The notes: generated by a model from the sequence alone, not told the origin. Positions 8,732-17,119 are shown, numbered from the stretch's first letter. The stretch: 64,000 nucleotides of DNA from WJMT01 sp964624145 (GCA_964624145.1 CAZUXT010000003.1:124001-188000); one strand, 5' to 3'. Made by a program: numbers and translations.

Positions 8732-8747
8732 GTTCAATCTCCTCTCT

Positions 8748-9842
8748 TTATTTTTTAATCAAAGGCTCTTCATTTTTTATTAAAAAAAGCACTTTACTCA
8801 CATCATTCTCTTTATCATACACCGATAAAAGCAGGGTGTCACGGAACCATAGAGGATTGGATCTCAATTCATTTTTAACCATATATTCTCCTTTATCTTC
8901 ACCTGTTTTGATATCAAAGCAATTCACCTTTGAAGAAAAAGATGTGACCAGCAGCCGGGATCCGACGGCCTCTATTGGAAACAGGCACCGGGCAGGAATT
9001 TGGTTCCACCATAAAACCGTGCCGTTACTATCATTCAAACAGTAAAGAACATTGTTCCAGGAAGTAAACAAGACACACTTTTCATGCAGCAAAGGATAAG
9101 CATGAACTTTTCCGCCTGTTTTAACTTTCCACTCGATCTTTTTTTTCTCCATATTGATACAGTAGAAGTATTCATCGTATGAGCCAAAATAAAGCCGGTC
9201 CTGTCTGTACACACAGGATCCTCTGACATGACCTCCTGTTTCATACTCTTTTATTATGTCCCCATCAAAGTTTAAGAAATATAATTTCCTGTCATCGCAT
9301 CCAAACACAACCGTATCATCTATGACGACAGGCAATGACCGGATAGGTCCTTCTGTTTTCATTCCCCAGAGGTATTCTCCGGAATCAGCCTCATAGGACA
9401 GAAAATTTCCGTTTTCAGTCCCGAAAAATATTTTCCCATGGGAAGCAGCTATGCCTCCCGAGATATTTTCTTCTATGTGAGTCTTCCAAAACAATGCGCC
9501 GTTTTTACGGATACAATAAATATTGTTCATGCTGTCATAAATAAAAATGTATTCAGAGCTCATGTATGGTGGAGAAACAAAATCAATTCCTGATGCAAAC
9601 AACAGCCGCGCTCCTTGCTTTGGTTCCTCTATACAGTACAAACCCCCTTTAGAGGAAGAAAAATACACCCTGTTCTCACTCCGTGTCATAAATCTGTTTA
9701 TCTCACCCTCGAAACAAACCTCGCTTTCCTGTATTATCGGAAAATCGAGAACCGGTTCCAATACTGGTTCTCCTTTTTTATGAAAAGAACAGGAGCTCAC
9801 AGAATAAATCAAGATCAAAAAAAAGACCGTGCCTCTTTTCAT
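8748..9842 (-). CDS. PQQ-like beta-propeller lipoprotein
   Basis: From the ATG at 9842 the product is 364 aa. It has a lipoprotein signal ending VSSC (Cys18), then repeated propeller blades with YCI/YFLN and GxxLWxxxT motifs (for example GALFWKTHIEENISGG, GEYLWGMKTEGPIRS, KIEWKVKTGGKVHAYP). This resembles the BamB / PQQ-repeat fold, which scaffolds envelope protein complexes. No other BAM gene is nearby, so a BamB role is only a possibility. A longer frame reaches 9917, but a sigma70 promoter at 9891-9918 overlaps its 5' end, so the shorter start is preferred. It is the first gene of the minus-strand run down to panD. Confidence 0.85.
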   Translation of the reverse strand: MKRGTVFFLILIYSVSSCSFHKKGEPVLEPVLDFPIIQESEVCFEGEINRFMTRSENRVYFSSSKGGLYCIEEPKQGARLLFASGIDFVSPPYMSSEYIFIYDSMNNIYCIRKNGALFWKTHIEENISGGIAASHGKIFFGTENGNFLSYEADSGEYLWGMKTEGPIRSLPVVIDDTVVFGCDDRKLYFLNFDGDIIKEYETGGHVRGSCVYRQDRLYFGSYDEYFYCINMEKKKIEWKVKTGGKVHAYPLLHEKCVLFTSWNNVLYCLNDSNGTVLWWNQIPARCLFPIEAVGSRLLVTSFSSKVNCFDIKTGEDKGEYMVKNELRSNPLWFRDTLLLSVYDKENDVSKVLFLIKNEEPLIKK

Positions 9843-9890
9843 GATTCTTATCAAATCCAGCTTATTCAATAATATCATTGATATCACATC

Positions 9891-9918
9891 ATTATAACAA
9901 AACAATGGGCCCGTCAAA
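9891..9918 (-). promoter_or_regulatory. Sigma70-type promoter for the lipoprotein-to-panD run
   Basis: On the minus strand, TTGACG (9918-9913) and TATAAT (9896-9891) are separated by 16 bases. Transcription would begin near 9884 and reach the ATG at 9842. Confidence 0.65.
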
Positions 9919-9985
9919 AGAAAAGAGCTTCATGCCCTTACTTTACTAAATCAGAGCAAGTTGTTATTATTCCATTCGTAAGATA

Positions 9986-10156
9986 ATGATAAACTATATT
10001 TTACTTTATAAAATCAGGAAGCTCGTCAAAAATATCATAAAAGAAAAAATAAAAGATGAAGAAATCGCCACAACAGAAAAATCCTGTATAGGTTGTCTTG
10101 CTGATGAGTTGAGCTGGGAAATCTATTATTTAATAAAAGAAAACAAAGAAAAATAA
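9986..10156 (+). CDS. Possible small lysine-rich protein with CIGC motif
   Basis: A 56-codon frame in the gap between two minus-strand genes. The composition looks protein-like: a basic, hydrophobic N-terminus (MINYILLYKIRKLVKNIIKE), then KSCIGCLADELSWEIYYLIK and an acidic/basic tail. A CxxC pair could bind metal. No clear Shine-Dalgarno precedes the ATG. I recognise no family. It could be a real small gene or chance. Confidence 0.4.
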   Translation: MINYILLYKIRKLVKNIIKEKIKDEEIATTEKSCIGCLADELSWEIYYLIKENKEK

Positions 10157-10167
10157 ATCAATCCCGA

Positions 10168-11484
10168 TCAAAAAGACTCTTTCTTTTCTTTGATCTTTTT
10201 TTTGATTTCCTTCCACCACTCCACTCTTTTTCTCATCTCTTTTTCAAACCCCATGGATCCAGGTTCATAATACTCCCTGTTTTTAAGATTTTCCGGCATT
10301 GTTTCCATATCCGTAGTGACCTCACTGAAATCATGTGCGTATTTGTAGTCTTTTCCATAACCCTCTTTTTTCATTAATGAAGAAACAGGATTCCTTAGAT
10401 GAAGGGGAACAGGTTCAAATGGAGATGATTCCACATCTTTGACAGCTTTACTGAATGCTTTATATGCACTATTGCTTTTAGGGGAAGAAGCAAGATAAAT
10501 GACCGCCTGAGCTAAAGCGAGCTCGCCTTCAGGAGAGCCTATGAATTCAAAGGCGTCCTTGGCATTCAGAGCTATATTGAGAGCATTATTATCCGCAAGG
10601 CCCACATCCTCAGAAGCAAATCTGACCAGCCTTCTTGCTATATACATCAGGTCCTCACCAGCCACTATCATTCTTGCCAGCCAATACAGCGAGGCATTCA
10701 CATCACTGTTTCTGAGGCTTTTGTGTAAAGCAGAAATAAGATTAAAATGCTCTTCACCTTTTTTATCATACAGAAGAATCCTCTGTTGCAGAGCCTCTTT
10801 GACAGCTTTGAAATCTATCTTATCATCCTTGACCAGATGAGCTGCGATCTCCAGGGTATTTAGAGCTCTTCTCGCATCGCCGTTAGCGTATGTGATTATG
10901 GCGTCCATGGCTTCTTTTGATATATGAATCTTTCTCTCTCCGAATCCTCTTTCTCTGTCCCTTAGAGCATTATTCAGTATTTTTTCCAATGTCTCCGGCT
11001 CCAAAGCATTCAACTTCAACACCTTCGTTCGTGACAAAAGAGGCGCGATCACTTCAAAAGATGGATTTTCTGTGGTCGATCCAAACAGAATGATCTCCCC
11101 TTTTTCAACATAGGGAAGAAAAGCAGCCTGTTGGGCTTTATTGAATCTGTGAATCTCATCAATAAAAATAATGGTTGGCTGTTTGTATAATTTACTGTGT
11201 TCCTCGGCTTCCTCCATAACTTTTTTAATCTCTTTGATACTTGAGAGAACAGCGCTGTAAAACATGCAGGGAAGATTAAAATGGTCAGCCAGTATAGCGC
11301 CAAGAGTCGTTTTTCCGGAACCCGGAGGGCCCCAGAAAATAAGAGAAATCAAATTATCCGTCTTTATGAGCTGGGTAAGTATCTTGCCTTCCCCAATAAG
11401 ATGTTCCTGGCCATAAAATCCATCAAGACTTTGAGGCCTCATACGCTCTGCCAAGGGAGTGTGTTTCATCCTTTTAGATGGCAT
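10168..11484 (-). CDS. rarA: Replication-associated recombination ATPase RarA/MgsA
   Basis: AAA+ ATPase of the RarA/MgsA/WRNIP1 family, which works at stalled forks with SSB. Walker A FWGPPGSGKTT, Walker B IIFIDEIHRFNKAQQ, sensor 1 GSTTENPSFEV and the C-terminal YLASSPKSNSAY tetramerisation region are all present. I choose the ATG at 11484 (438 aa): it has AAGGAAAAG in front and begins MPSKRMKHTPLAERMRPQ, matching the family N-terminus. The frame continues upstream to 11694 only because it overlaps the preceding gene. The ATG overlaps the stop of the UPF0282 gene (11474-11484), which implies coupled translation. Confidence 0.95.
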   Translation of the reverse strand: MPSKRMKHTPLAERMRPQSLDGFYGQEHLIGEGKILTQLIKTDNLISLIFWGPPGSGKTTLGAILADHFNLPCMFYSAVLSSIKEIKKVMEEAEEHSKLYKQPTIIFIDEIHRFNKAQQAAFLPYVEKGEIILFGSTTENPSFEVIAPLLSRTKVLKLNALEPETLEKILNNALRDRERGFGERKIHISKEAMDAIITYANGDARRALNTLEIAAHLVKDDKIDFKAVKEALQQRILLYDKKGEEHFNLISALHKSLRNSDVNASLYWLARMIVAGEDLMYIARRLVRFASEDVGLADNNALNIALNAKDAFEFIGSPEGELALAQAVIYLASSPKSNSAYKAFSKAVKDVESSPFEPVPLHLRNPVSSLMKKEGYGKDYKYAHDFSEVTTDMETMPENLKNREYYEPGSMGFEKEMRKRVEWWKEIKKKIKEKKESF

Positions 11485-12427
11485 GCTTTTCCTTTTGGCC
11501 CACTTTGTATCCCCGCCATACTCTATATTCGGAGGTATCCACTCTGTCCCTTGCATATTCTTTATGCCAGCCGTCTGGAACAGGCATCTCCCTATATAAT
11601 AATCTCCTGTTTGCCTCCAATAAAAGAGGCCTCTGTCCCATAAATTCAGCAGCACACATGACTTTATTGCCTGATTCAGACTCAATTTTTTCAAGCAGTG
11701 CGTATCCTTCGTTGCTCCGAAGGATGTGATGGTCTAAAATCAAAACACCGACCTCCTTAGAAAGCCTTACAGCTTCAGTCAGTGCTTTTCCCTTTTTTTC
11801 ATTTGACATATGCTTGAGATATAAAGGAGGCCCTGATACCAGTACGATATCTGGTTTCCAGTCCAATATCTGAGACACAGCCCTGCTGTGCATCAGCTGT
11901 ATGTCTGAGGCATGGACAAATACTTTATTGTCCTCAATGCGCGTCATCATCACCTTTCCTGTCCGGCTATCAGGTTCGCCGTGATATACGGCTTTTGAAA
12001 ATCGAAAGAGGCTGTTACTTTTTCCCTCAGCATCCGGAAAAGATCGTCCCAGCATATCTGAGAGTTGGCTTCTTCTTTTTTTCATGGCACGGGATGTTTC
12101 CCGCTCTCCTTTACACCACAAAAAAGGCTTAGCAAAAGAATCGGATACTTTTTTGGCATCAAGCTGATAGGGATTCGCATCGACTAAAGGGACATGGTCG
12201 CCGTGAAAGTGGCTTATGACGATGTCTGTGCTGTTCTTTAGCTCTTTTATGATGCTTTCTCTGACTTTTTCCCCAACAGCTACCTGGAAAGGATGGGGAA
12301 GAAGCCCATGGCGCCTGTATCCCAGAGCCACTCCCGGATCTATGACAATTTTCCGCTCCTCTGTTTCAACCACACAGCACAATCCCCGAACGCCTAAAGA
12401 TTCGGCTCCGAGAATCCTGATCCGCAT
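11474..12427 (-). CDS. UPF0282 / COG2248 metallo-beta-lactamase-fold hydrolase
   Basis: A 317-aa protein. The N-terminus (GAESLGVRGLCCVVET, IDPGVALGYRRHGLLPHP) is diagnostic of UPF0282, a metallo-hydrolase family best known from archaea. The metal motif is HFHGDH (His73, His75, Asp77, His78). VYHGEPDSRTGKV, DIVLVSGPPLY and LILDHHILR are the later family blocks. The reaction is unknown. It lies between the Spy-like gene (15 bases upstream) and rarA (11-base overlap), so it is in a bacterial operon, not a contaminating contig. Confidence 0.85.
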   Translation of the reverse strand: MRIRILGAESLGVRGLCCVVETEERKIVIDPGVALGYRRHGLLPHPFQVAVGEKVRESIIKELKNSTDIVISHFHGDHVPLVDANPYQLDAKKVSDSFAKPFLWCKGERETSRAMKKRRSQLSDMLGRSFPDAEGKSNSLFRFSKAVYHGEPDSRTGKVMMTRIEDNKVFVHASDIQLMHSRAVSQILDWKPDIVLVSGPPLYLKHMSNEKKGKALTEAVRLSKEVGVLILDHHILRSNEGYALLEKIESESGNKVMCAAEFMGQRPLLLEANRRLLYREMPVPDGWHKEYARDRVDTSEYRVWRGYKVGQKEKHAI

Positions 12428-12442
12428 TATTTATAAAGCCAT

Positions 12443-13123
12443 CTACCAGATCCAGCGCCCCCTGCGGAAACGCAAATTTGAGTATCTTCCCAACCGGCCT
12501 TGATCAAGTCCCCTTCCATAACCAAGCCCTCTTCCATAACCAAGTCCTCTTCCATAACCAAGTCCACTTCCATAACCAAATCTACGGAATCCTCTGTTGT
12601 TGTACCGGCCATATCCATAAAAACCCCGGCCGCCTCCTCTTGCCGGACCCCACCCGGGTCCTCCTCCGAAACGGTTAGGGCCCAAACCATAGCCAAACCG
12701 GCCCATTCCTGGCCTGGAATAGTCTCCGTATCCGTAGGAATTATCAAGCACAGCCCTCTGCTCTTCAGTGAGTAAATCTCTGATTTTGTTTTCAAGCTGC
12801 ATTTCCTTCTCAATGACCTTGTCTTCCACACTCTCGATCTTCCCAATCAATTTGTCTATCTTTTGGCTGTCAGGGCTTTCGTGCATTTCCAGTTCATCAA
12901 GTTCTATATACAGATTCCTGAGTTCGATTAGAACAGGGGTCAGTTCTTTTTCATGTTGGATTTCAAGCTTGTTTATGGCCTTGACCTGTCCATCTGTAAG
13001 GTTCAATTCATAAAGATACTCATCACTCAAGGCATACCTGGAATATCTCTGGGCAAACATAAGATTGGAGATGAATAAAGTGCTTATTAAAAACAATACT
13101 GATATGAGAAAATATTTCTTCAT
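12443..13123 (-). CDS. Spy/CpxP-like periplasmic protein with glycine-rich repeat tail
   Basis: From the ATG at 13123 (GAAGGAGAAGAAT in front) the product is 226 aa. There is a signal peptide (MKKYFLISVLFLISTLFISN). A helical domain follows with two LTxxQ-type motifs, LNLTDGQVKAINKLE and LLTEEQRAVLDN, as in Spy/CpxP/ZraP periplasmic chaperones and metal sensors. The last ~85 residues are Gly/Tyr/Arg-rich and contain a sixfold-residue repeat GYGRGL. The tail is likely disordered. It heads the operon with the UPF0282 and rarA genes and has its own sigma70 promoter. Confidence 0.8.
   Translation of the reverse strand: MKKYFLISVLFLISTLFISNLMFAQRYSRYALSDEYLYELNLTDGQVKAINKLEIQHEKELTPVLIELRNLYIELDELEMHESPDSQKIDKLIGKIESVEDKVIEKEMQLENKIRDLLTEEQRAVLDNSYGYGDYSRPGMGRFGYGLGPNRFGGGPGWGPARGGGRGFYGYGRYNNRGFRRFGYGSGLGYGRGLGYGRGLGYGRGLDQGRLGRYSNLRFRRGRWIW
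12513..12581 (-). repeat. 18-bp in-gene tandem repeat (almost four units)
   Basis: The unit CTTCCATAACCAAGTCCT (plus strand) is repeated at 12513, 12531, 12549 and, shortened, 12567, with one or two changes per unit. It encodes the GYGRGL repeats of the Spy-like protein. The low divergence between units suggests recent slippage, so repeat number may vary between strains. Confidence 0.9.
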
Positions 13124-13165
13124 ATTCTTCTCCTTCTCTTTCATATATACGCTCTCTTCTTCCCT

Positions 13166-13194
13166 ATTATTGTACAGTCTCCCTAAGTTGTCAA
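13166..13194 (-). promoter_or_regulatory. Promoter of the Spy-like/UPF0282/rarA operon
   Basis: On the minus strand, a perfect TTGACA (13194-13189) is followed after 17 bases by AATAAT (13171-13166). It is divergent from, and about 50 bases away from, the MerR promoter, so the MerR-type protein may regulate both. Confidence 0.7.
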
Positions 13195-13240
13195 ATAGAT
13201 GTGCTTAAGGCGCTTCCCATACAGAAATTATATGTAAATA

Positions 13241-13269
13241 TTGACCTTGCTATGAATCCGTGATAATGT
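13241..13269 (+). promoter_or_regulatory. Promoter of the MerR-type gene
   Basis: TTGACC (13241-13246), 17 bases, then TAATGT (13264-13269). The leader to the ATG at 13333 would be about 57 bases. The spacer is a normal 17 bases, not the stretched 19-20 typical of MerR-activated promoters. Confidence 0.6.
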
Positions 13270-13332
13270 ATCAAGTTGTTAGAATAAGAGAATTAAAATT
13301 TTTCAGGATGGGCATTTACAACTTTGCTTACA

Positions 13333-13683
13333 ATGAAGGAATCCAGCCAACCGGATAAGATAGTCTATACCCTATCCGAAGTCACGAAGATCACCAAAAT
13401 TAGTCCCAAGACTATAAACAGATGGGAGAAAGAGTTTTATTTTCTAAACTCGGGCCGGACAGGTGCGGGCAAAAAAATATTCAGAGAAAAAGACCTTCAA
13501 ATAATAAAACGGTTAAAGGACCTTATAGAAAACAAAGGCCTTACGCATGCCGGCGCAAAAAGAAAAATTGAAAATGAATTCAATATCAAGGGTTCAGTAC
13601 CTATAAATCCTGAGCGCCTGAAAAAACTTTTGTTTAAAATAAAAGAACAATTAGTGAATCTGTCGGAATCCCTTGAAAAGTAA
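13333..13683 (+). CDS. MerR-type transcriptional regulator
   Basis: A small (116 aa) protein that is essentially one winged-helix MerR DNA-binding domain: YTLSEVTKITKISPKTINRWEKEF, then wing residues GRTGAGKKIFREKD and RLKDLIENKGLTHAGAKRKIE. A short helical C-terminus (KKLLFKIKEQLVNLSESLE) probably dimerises. There is no effector-binding domain and no Cys, so metal sensing is unlikely. An in-frame TTG at 13324 is an alternative start. The neighbours are the divergent Spy-like operon and tRNA-Pro. Confidence 0.85.
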   Translation: MKESSQPDKIVYTLSEVTKITKISPKTINRWEKEFYFLNSGRTGAGKKIFREKDLQIIKRLKDLIENKGLTHAGAKRKIENEFNIKGSVPINPERLKKLLFKIKEQLVNLSESLEK

Positions 13684-13704
13684 TTTTCAGGGCTCTTTCT
13701 TTGT

Positions 13705-13732
13705 TTGTAAAAAATCACTTATCTGATATAAT
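13705..13732 (+). promoter_or_regulatory. Promoter of tRNA-Pro
   Basis: TTGTAA (13705-13710), 16 bases, then a perfect TATAAT (13727-13732). Transcription would start about 7 bases before the tRNA, as is usual for tRNA genes. Confidence 0.7.
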
Positions 13733-13745
13733 GGTTGGCCCGGGT

Positions 13746-13822
13746 CGGGACGTGGCGCAGCCTGGTAGCGCACACGCTTGGGGTGCGTGGGGTCGGCGGT
13801 TCAAATCCGCTCGTCCCGACCA
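13746..13822 (+). tRNA. tRNA-Pro (anticodon GGG)
   Basis: A 77-base cloverleaf read by eye. The acceptor stem CGGGACG pairs with CGTCCCG, followed by discriminator A and an encoded CCA. The D arm is GCGC-AGCCTGGTA-GCGC. The anticodon stem CACGC/GCGTG encloses loop TTGGGGT with anticodon GGG. The T arm is GGCGG-TTCAAAT-CCGCT. It reads CCC and CCU. After it, TATCCC (13835) and GGGATA (13853) could form a 6-bp hairpin, but no T-run follows, so no terminator is called. Confidence 0.97.
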
Positions 13823-13953
13823 CTTTACACACGGTATCCCGCTGAAATCAAAGGGATAAGAATATATCTATATGCTAATACATAAAAATGCTATACTAAA
13901 TCCCTTTAAAACATCGACCGGGATAATTCATAGAAAAAATGGAGATAACTCAC

Positions 13954-14733
13954 ATGCATGGCCACCCACTGATCCTCTTGACTAATGATGACGGATTCTA
14001 TTCAGAAGGAATCCAGGTCCTCAAAAATAAGCTTAAAAGGGAGGCTGATGTCACCATTGTTGCTCCGGACAGTGAGAAAAGCGCAACTTCCCTTGCTTTG
14101 ACTCTGCATCACCCGCTGCGGGTTAAAAAAATCGATCCGAATACCTATGCGGTGACCGGCACACCGGCAGACTGTATCTATATTGCCGTACAAAATATCC
14201 TTCCCTTAAAGCCGGATCTTATTATTTCAGGTATGAATCCCGGACCAAACCTGGGACAGCAGGACACCTCTTATTCAGGTACGGTTGCCGGTGCTATACA
14301 AGGAACATTCCTGGGAATACCATCCCTGGCCGTTTCGATCCTTCCCGATAAGAATGGAAATTTTTCTTTCGAATTTGCAGCAGAATTCATATTCTCCCTG
14401 TCAAAACAGCTGATCGGCAACCCCCTCCCTGAAGGAATCACCTTAAACATCAACATTCCCCCCACTCCTGTAAAGGGAGTAAAAATAACAAAACTGGGAC
14501 AGAAAAGATACCATCCTGAAATCATATGTAAAAAAGATCCCAGAGGAAGAGATTATTACTGGATTGGAACAGGTACACCCAAAGCCATAGGAGACAAAAA
14601 CAGTGATGTCAATGTCATTCAACAGGGCTACATCACGGTAACCCCTCTTCATAGAGATATGACAGACCACAAAACCATAAAAAATAAAGACCTGGAATCC
14701 CTCTTTCAGAAAACAAAACATGAACTTTCTTAG
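13954..14733 (+). CDS. surE: 5'/3'-nucleotidase SurE
   Basis: Acid-phosphatase-type survival protein that dephosphorylates nucleoside monophosphates. The N-terminal metal site is ILLTNDDGFYSEGI (Asn11, Asp12-Asp13). VVAPDSEKSATSLALT, the GTPADC motif, ISGMNPGPNLG with its metal-binding Asn, and YSGTVAGAIQG follow in order. I prefer the ATG at 13954 because GGAG (13941-13944) is correctly spaced in front; the ATG at 13939 has no ribosome site. The gene overlaps the next one by 14 bases. Confidence 0.93.
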   Translation: MHGHPLILLTNDDGFYSEGIQVLKNKLKREADVTIVAPDSEKSATSLALTLHHPLRVKKIDPNTYAVTGTPADCIYIAVQNILPLKPDLIISGMNPGPNLGQQDTSYSGTVAGAIQGTFLGIPSLAVSILPDKNGNFSFEFAAEFIFSLSKQLIGNPLPEGITLNINIPPTPVKGVKITKLGQKRYHPEIICKKDPRGRDYYWIGTGTPKAIGDKNSDVNVIQQGYITVTPLHRDMTDHKTIKNKDLESLFQKTKHELS

Positions 14734-15313
14734 AAAACTTTACGATTGGGTCCTTCACTGGGCTGACACTCCCTACGGACCCCTTGCTTTATTTGTTCTT
14801 GCCCTAGCTGAAAGCTCTTTTTTCCCGATCCCCCCTGACCCGCTTCTCATTGCGCTCTGTCTGGGTTCTATAAAAAAATCCTGGAGATTTGCTTTTTACA
14901 CTTCTCTCGCTTCCATAATAGGCGGAGTGCTGGGCTACGCCATTGGATATTTTTTCTGGGAATCCGCAAGCGGTTTTTTCTTCAAATACATTCCTGGCTT
15001 CACAGAAAATATATTCCAAAATGTCCTTTATCATTACAATAGAAGCGGATTCTTGTATGTTTTTGCCGCTGGTTTCACTCCTATCCCCTATAAGATATTC
15101 ACTATAGCCTCAGGAGTCTTTAAACTGAACCTTCCTCTTTTCATCACAGCCTCTGCAATCAGCAGGTCTTTACGTTTTTTTGTTGTCGCTGCTCTGTTTA
15201 AGAAATTCGGTCCGGGGATCAAGTCCTTCATCGAAAAGTATTTCAACTTTTTCGCACTGCTCTTTTTTATCCTTCTTCTTGGAGGATTTTTAATTATCAA
15301 ATACATCTTCTAA
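14720..15313 (+). CDS. DedA/YqaA-family membrane protein
   Basis: A 197-aa protein with about five hydrophobic segments. Family marks: ALAESSFFPIPPDPLLIALCLG near residue 30, GGVLGYAIGYFFWESA, and AAGFTPIPYKIFTIASGVFKLN with the conserved FTPIPYK. YqaA/DedA (SNARE-associated Golgi) proteins act in membrane homeostasis and lipid-carrier recycling. It overlaps the end of surE by 14 bases, so the two are likely translationally coupled. Confidence 0.9.
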   Translation: MNFLRKLYDWVLHWADTPYGPLALFVLALAESSFFPIPPDPLLIALCLGSIKKSWRFAFYTSLASIIGGVLGYAIGYFFWESASGFFFKYIPGFTENIFQNVLYHYNRSGFLYVFAAGFTPIPYKIFTIASGVFKLNLPLFITASAISRSLRFFVVAALFKKFGPGIKSFIEKYFNFFALLFFILLLGGFLIIKYIF

Positions 15314-15328
15314 CAAAACACAATCCCC

Positions 15329-16324
15329 ATGGACATCCCGGCTAAAATAGAAAAAATAGATACAGCACTGGAAGCGCTCTCAGAACACAGGCATTCATGC
15401 CGGTTGTGTCCAAGAAAGTGCTCAGTGAACCGGGAGAAAGAGTCAGGATACTGTTCCGCAGGAAAGGATGCTTTCCTATCCCATGCCGGCCTTCACTTCG
15501 GGGAAGAGCCTGTATTGAGCGGGCATGAAGACTGTAATAAAGAACTCACAAATGGTCCCGGATCTTCAAGCGGGTCAGGAACCATCTTTTTTACAGGCTG
15601 TCATCTCAAATGCCTGTACTGCCAAAACCATCAGATCAGTTGGGGTAATCAAGGGAGTAAGATCTCCATCACAGGCCTTGCGCGGAAGATGCTGGAAATC
15701 CAAGAAAAGGGCGCTTTGAACATAAATTTGGTATCCCCCACTCATATGATACTGCCCATATTGTCCGCACTCAAAAAAGCCTATGAAAAGGGTCTTTCCA
15801 TTCCTTTGGTATACAATTCCTGTGGCTATGAAAGAGATGACATTCTAAAGAAGCTGGACGGGATCATTGATATTTACCTTCCGGATATAAAATATTTTTC
15901 CTCCCAGCTTTCAAAACAGCTTTCCGGAGTGTCTGACTATTTTGACCATACGAAAAGAGCTGTTCTAGAAATGTCGCGCCAGCAGCCGGACCTGATTTTA
16001 GATAAAAATAAAGCAGCACATCAAGGTCTTATCATACGGCACCTTATTCTTCCCGGACAAGTCAATGACTCCATAAAAATCTTAAACTGGATAAAAGAAA
16101 ATATCTCAAATTCCTTTGGACTCAGCCTTATGAGTCAGTTCTATCCGTGTTTCAAGACTCCTTTGGAATTCCGGAAAAAAATCTCCCCTCATGAATACAA
16201 ACAGGTTTTAGATACCGCTCAAAAGCTGGAGTTCAAACAAATGTACATCCAGCCGGACCTGTTTTCGGATGACAGGCACCTCATCCCGGATTTCAAACTA
16301 AAAAATCCATTCAGATGGGAATAA
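15329..16324 (+). CDS. PflX-type radical SAM protein (COG1313)
   Basis: A 331-aa protein. Four N-terminal cysteines lie in CRLCPRKCSVNRE and GYCSAG (Cys24, 27, 31, 42), a pattern of the PflX/COG1313 group. The radical SAM site is TGCHLKCLYCQN (Cys91, Cys95, Cys98; CxxxCxxC). PLVYNSCGYE and DIYLPDIKYF are further family blocks. The family resembles pyruvate formate-lyase activating enzymes, but its substrate is unsettled, and no glycyl-radical enzyme is in the window. It follows the YqaA gene by 15 bases. Confidence 0.88.
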   Translation: MDIPAKIEKIDTALEALSEHRHSCRLCPRKCSVNREKESGYCSAGKDAFLSHAGLHFGEEPVLSGHEDCNKELTNGPGSSSGSGTIFFTGCHLKCLYCQNHQISWGNQGSKISITGLARKMLEIQEKGALNINLVSPTHMILPILSALKKAYEKGLSIPLVYNSCGYERDDILKKLDGIIDIYLPDIKYFSSQLSKQLSGVSDYFDHTKRAVLEMSRQQPDLILDKNKAAHQGLIIRHLILPGQVNDSIKILNWIKENISNSFGLSLMSQFYPCFKTPLEFRKKISPHEYKQVLDTAQKLEFKQMYIQPDLFSDDRHLIPDFKLKNPFRWE

Positions 16325-17104
16325 TCACGGCTTATTCTTGAATCCAGCAAGCAGCTCTCGAAGCTTGCTCTGTATCTTTCTGATGTTATCCGGCCCCATT
16401 CGTAACAGGTGTTTTTGGGCCTGGCTCAAATTTTCCAGTTCAGGGTCTTGTAATTCAAATGACTTTACTTTACTCATAAGTACGATATCTTCTTCGATGA
16501 GAGGAACATCAAGGAGCTCTTTTATGGCTCTCTCCAGTGTCTCGTCAAAATTGACATCCGGATAACCCAACTCTTCGTAAGCTTCCTGTATCAAAGACCT
16601 AAACCTTCGATAGAGCTGCACGCTTTTACCGGTATCTATGGATGAAAATACATTCGCTACAGGATTGTACCGTTTATAAGTATCCCTATCAATAATATAA
16701 TAATCTTCTTTCTTCTCAACTAAAAATTCTCCTTCAGGTTCAAAGAAATTAATTTGTTTTCGCGGGCTTAAACCATGAGCGATATTATCCACGGCTGCTA
16801 CAAAATTTTTTATCAAATGGTCCATCCTCATCCATCCGGTAAATCTCGGGTCAGATGTTATATTCTCCAGGAAACCTCTTAAAACACCATCACTTTCTTC
16901 TAATGTGATATCAATGGGTTCCACTGGCTCTGATTCTATTTTTTCCTGTTCAGCTTTTTCCAAGGGTTTTTCCTCAACAATATCAGCAACTTCAGTGGGT
17001 TCCTGTGTTTGTTTATGTGTGACCAAATAATACACGATGATCACAGCTGCAACGACCAAAATAAACACAATTCCGGTTAATATCACTTTCTTTTTTTCTT
17101 CCAT
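16325..17104 (-). CDS. DUF3014 membrane-anchored protein
   Basis: A 259-aa protein with an N-terminal transmembrane anchor (VILTGIVFILVVAAVIIVYYLV) and an acidic Pro/Glu linker (about 35-65). The DUF3014 domain shows WMRMDHLIKNFVAAVDNIAHGLSP, YKRYNPVANVFSSID and EEAYEELGYPDVNF-like sequence. The function is not known. The following gene-pair member, a DUF4097-like lipoprotein, is 15 bases upstream; both are probably envelope proteins from one transcript. The stop abuts the stop of the convergent radical SAM gene. Confidence 0.82.
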   Translation of the reverse strand: MEEKKKVILTGIVFILVVAAVIIVYYLVTHKQTQEPTEVADIVEEKPLEKAEQEKIESEPVEPIDITLEESDGVLRGFLENITSDPRFTGWMRMDHLIKNFVAAVDNIAHGLSPRKQINFFEPEGEFLVEKKEDYYIIDRDTYKRYNPVANVFSSIDTGKSVQLYRRFRSLIQEAYEELGYPDVNFDETLERAIKELLDVPLIEEDIVLMSKVKSFELQDPELENLSQAQKHLLRMGPDNIRKIQSKLRELLAGFKNKP

Positions 17105-17119
17105 TTTCTGCCTCCTCTC

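Noticed and set aside
9842..9917. Longer N-terminus of the PQQ-like lipoprotein
   Set aside because: It overlaps a good sigma70 promoter, and the lipoprotein signal begins at the inner ATG.
11484..11694. 70-residue N-terminal extension of RarA
   Set aside because: It lies inside the UPF0282 gene in another frame and has no family similarity; the ATG at 11484 has a ribosome site.
12513..12581. Short regular repeat as a CRISPR array
   Set aside because: The 18-bp units are contiguous with no spacers and encode an in-frame protein repeat.
13835..13858. Hairpin TATCCC/GGGATA after tRNA-Pro as a terminator
   Set aside because: A 6-bp stem with a 12-base loop and no T-run.
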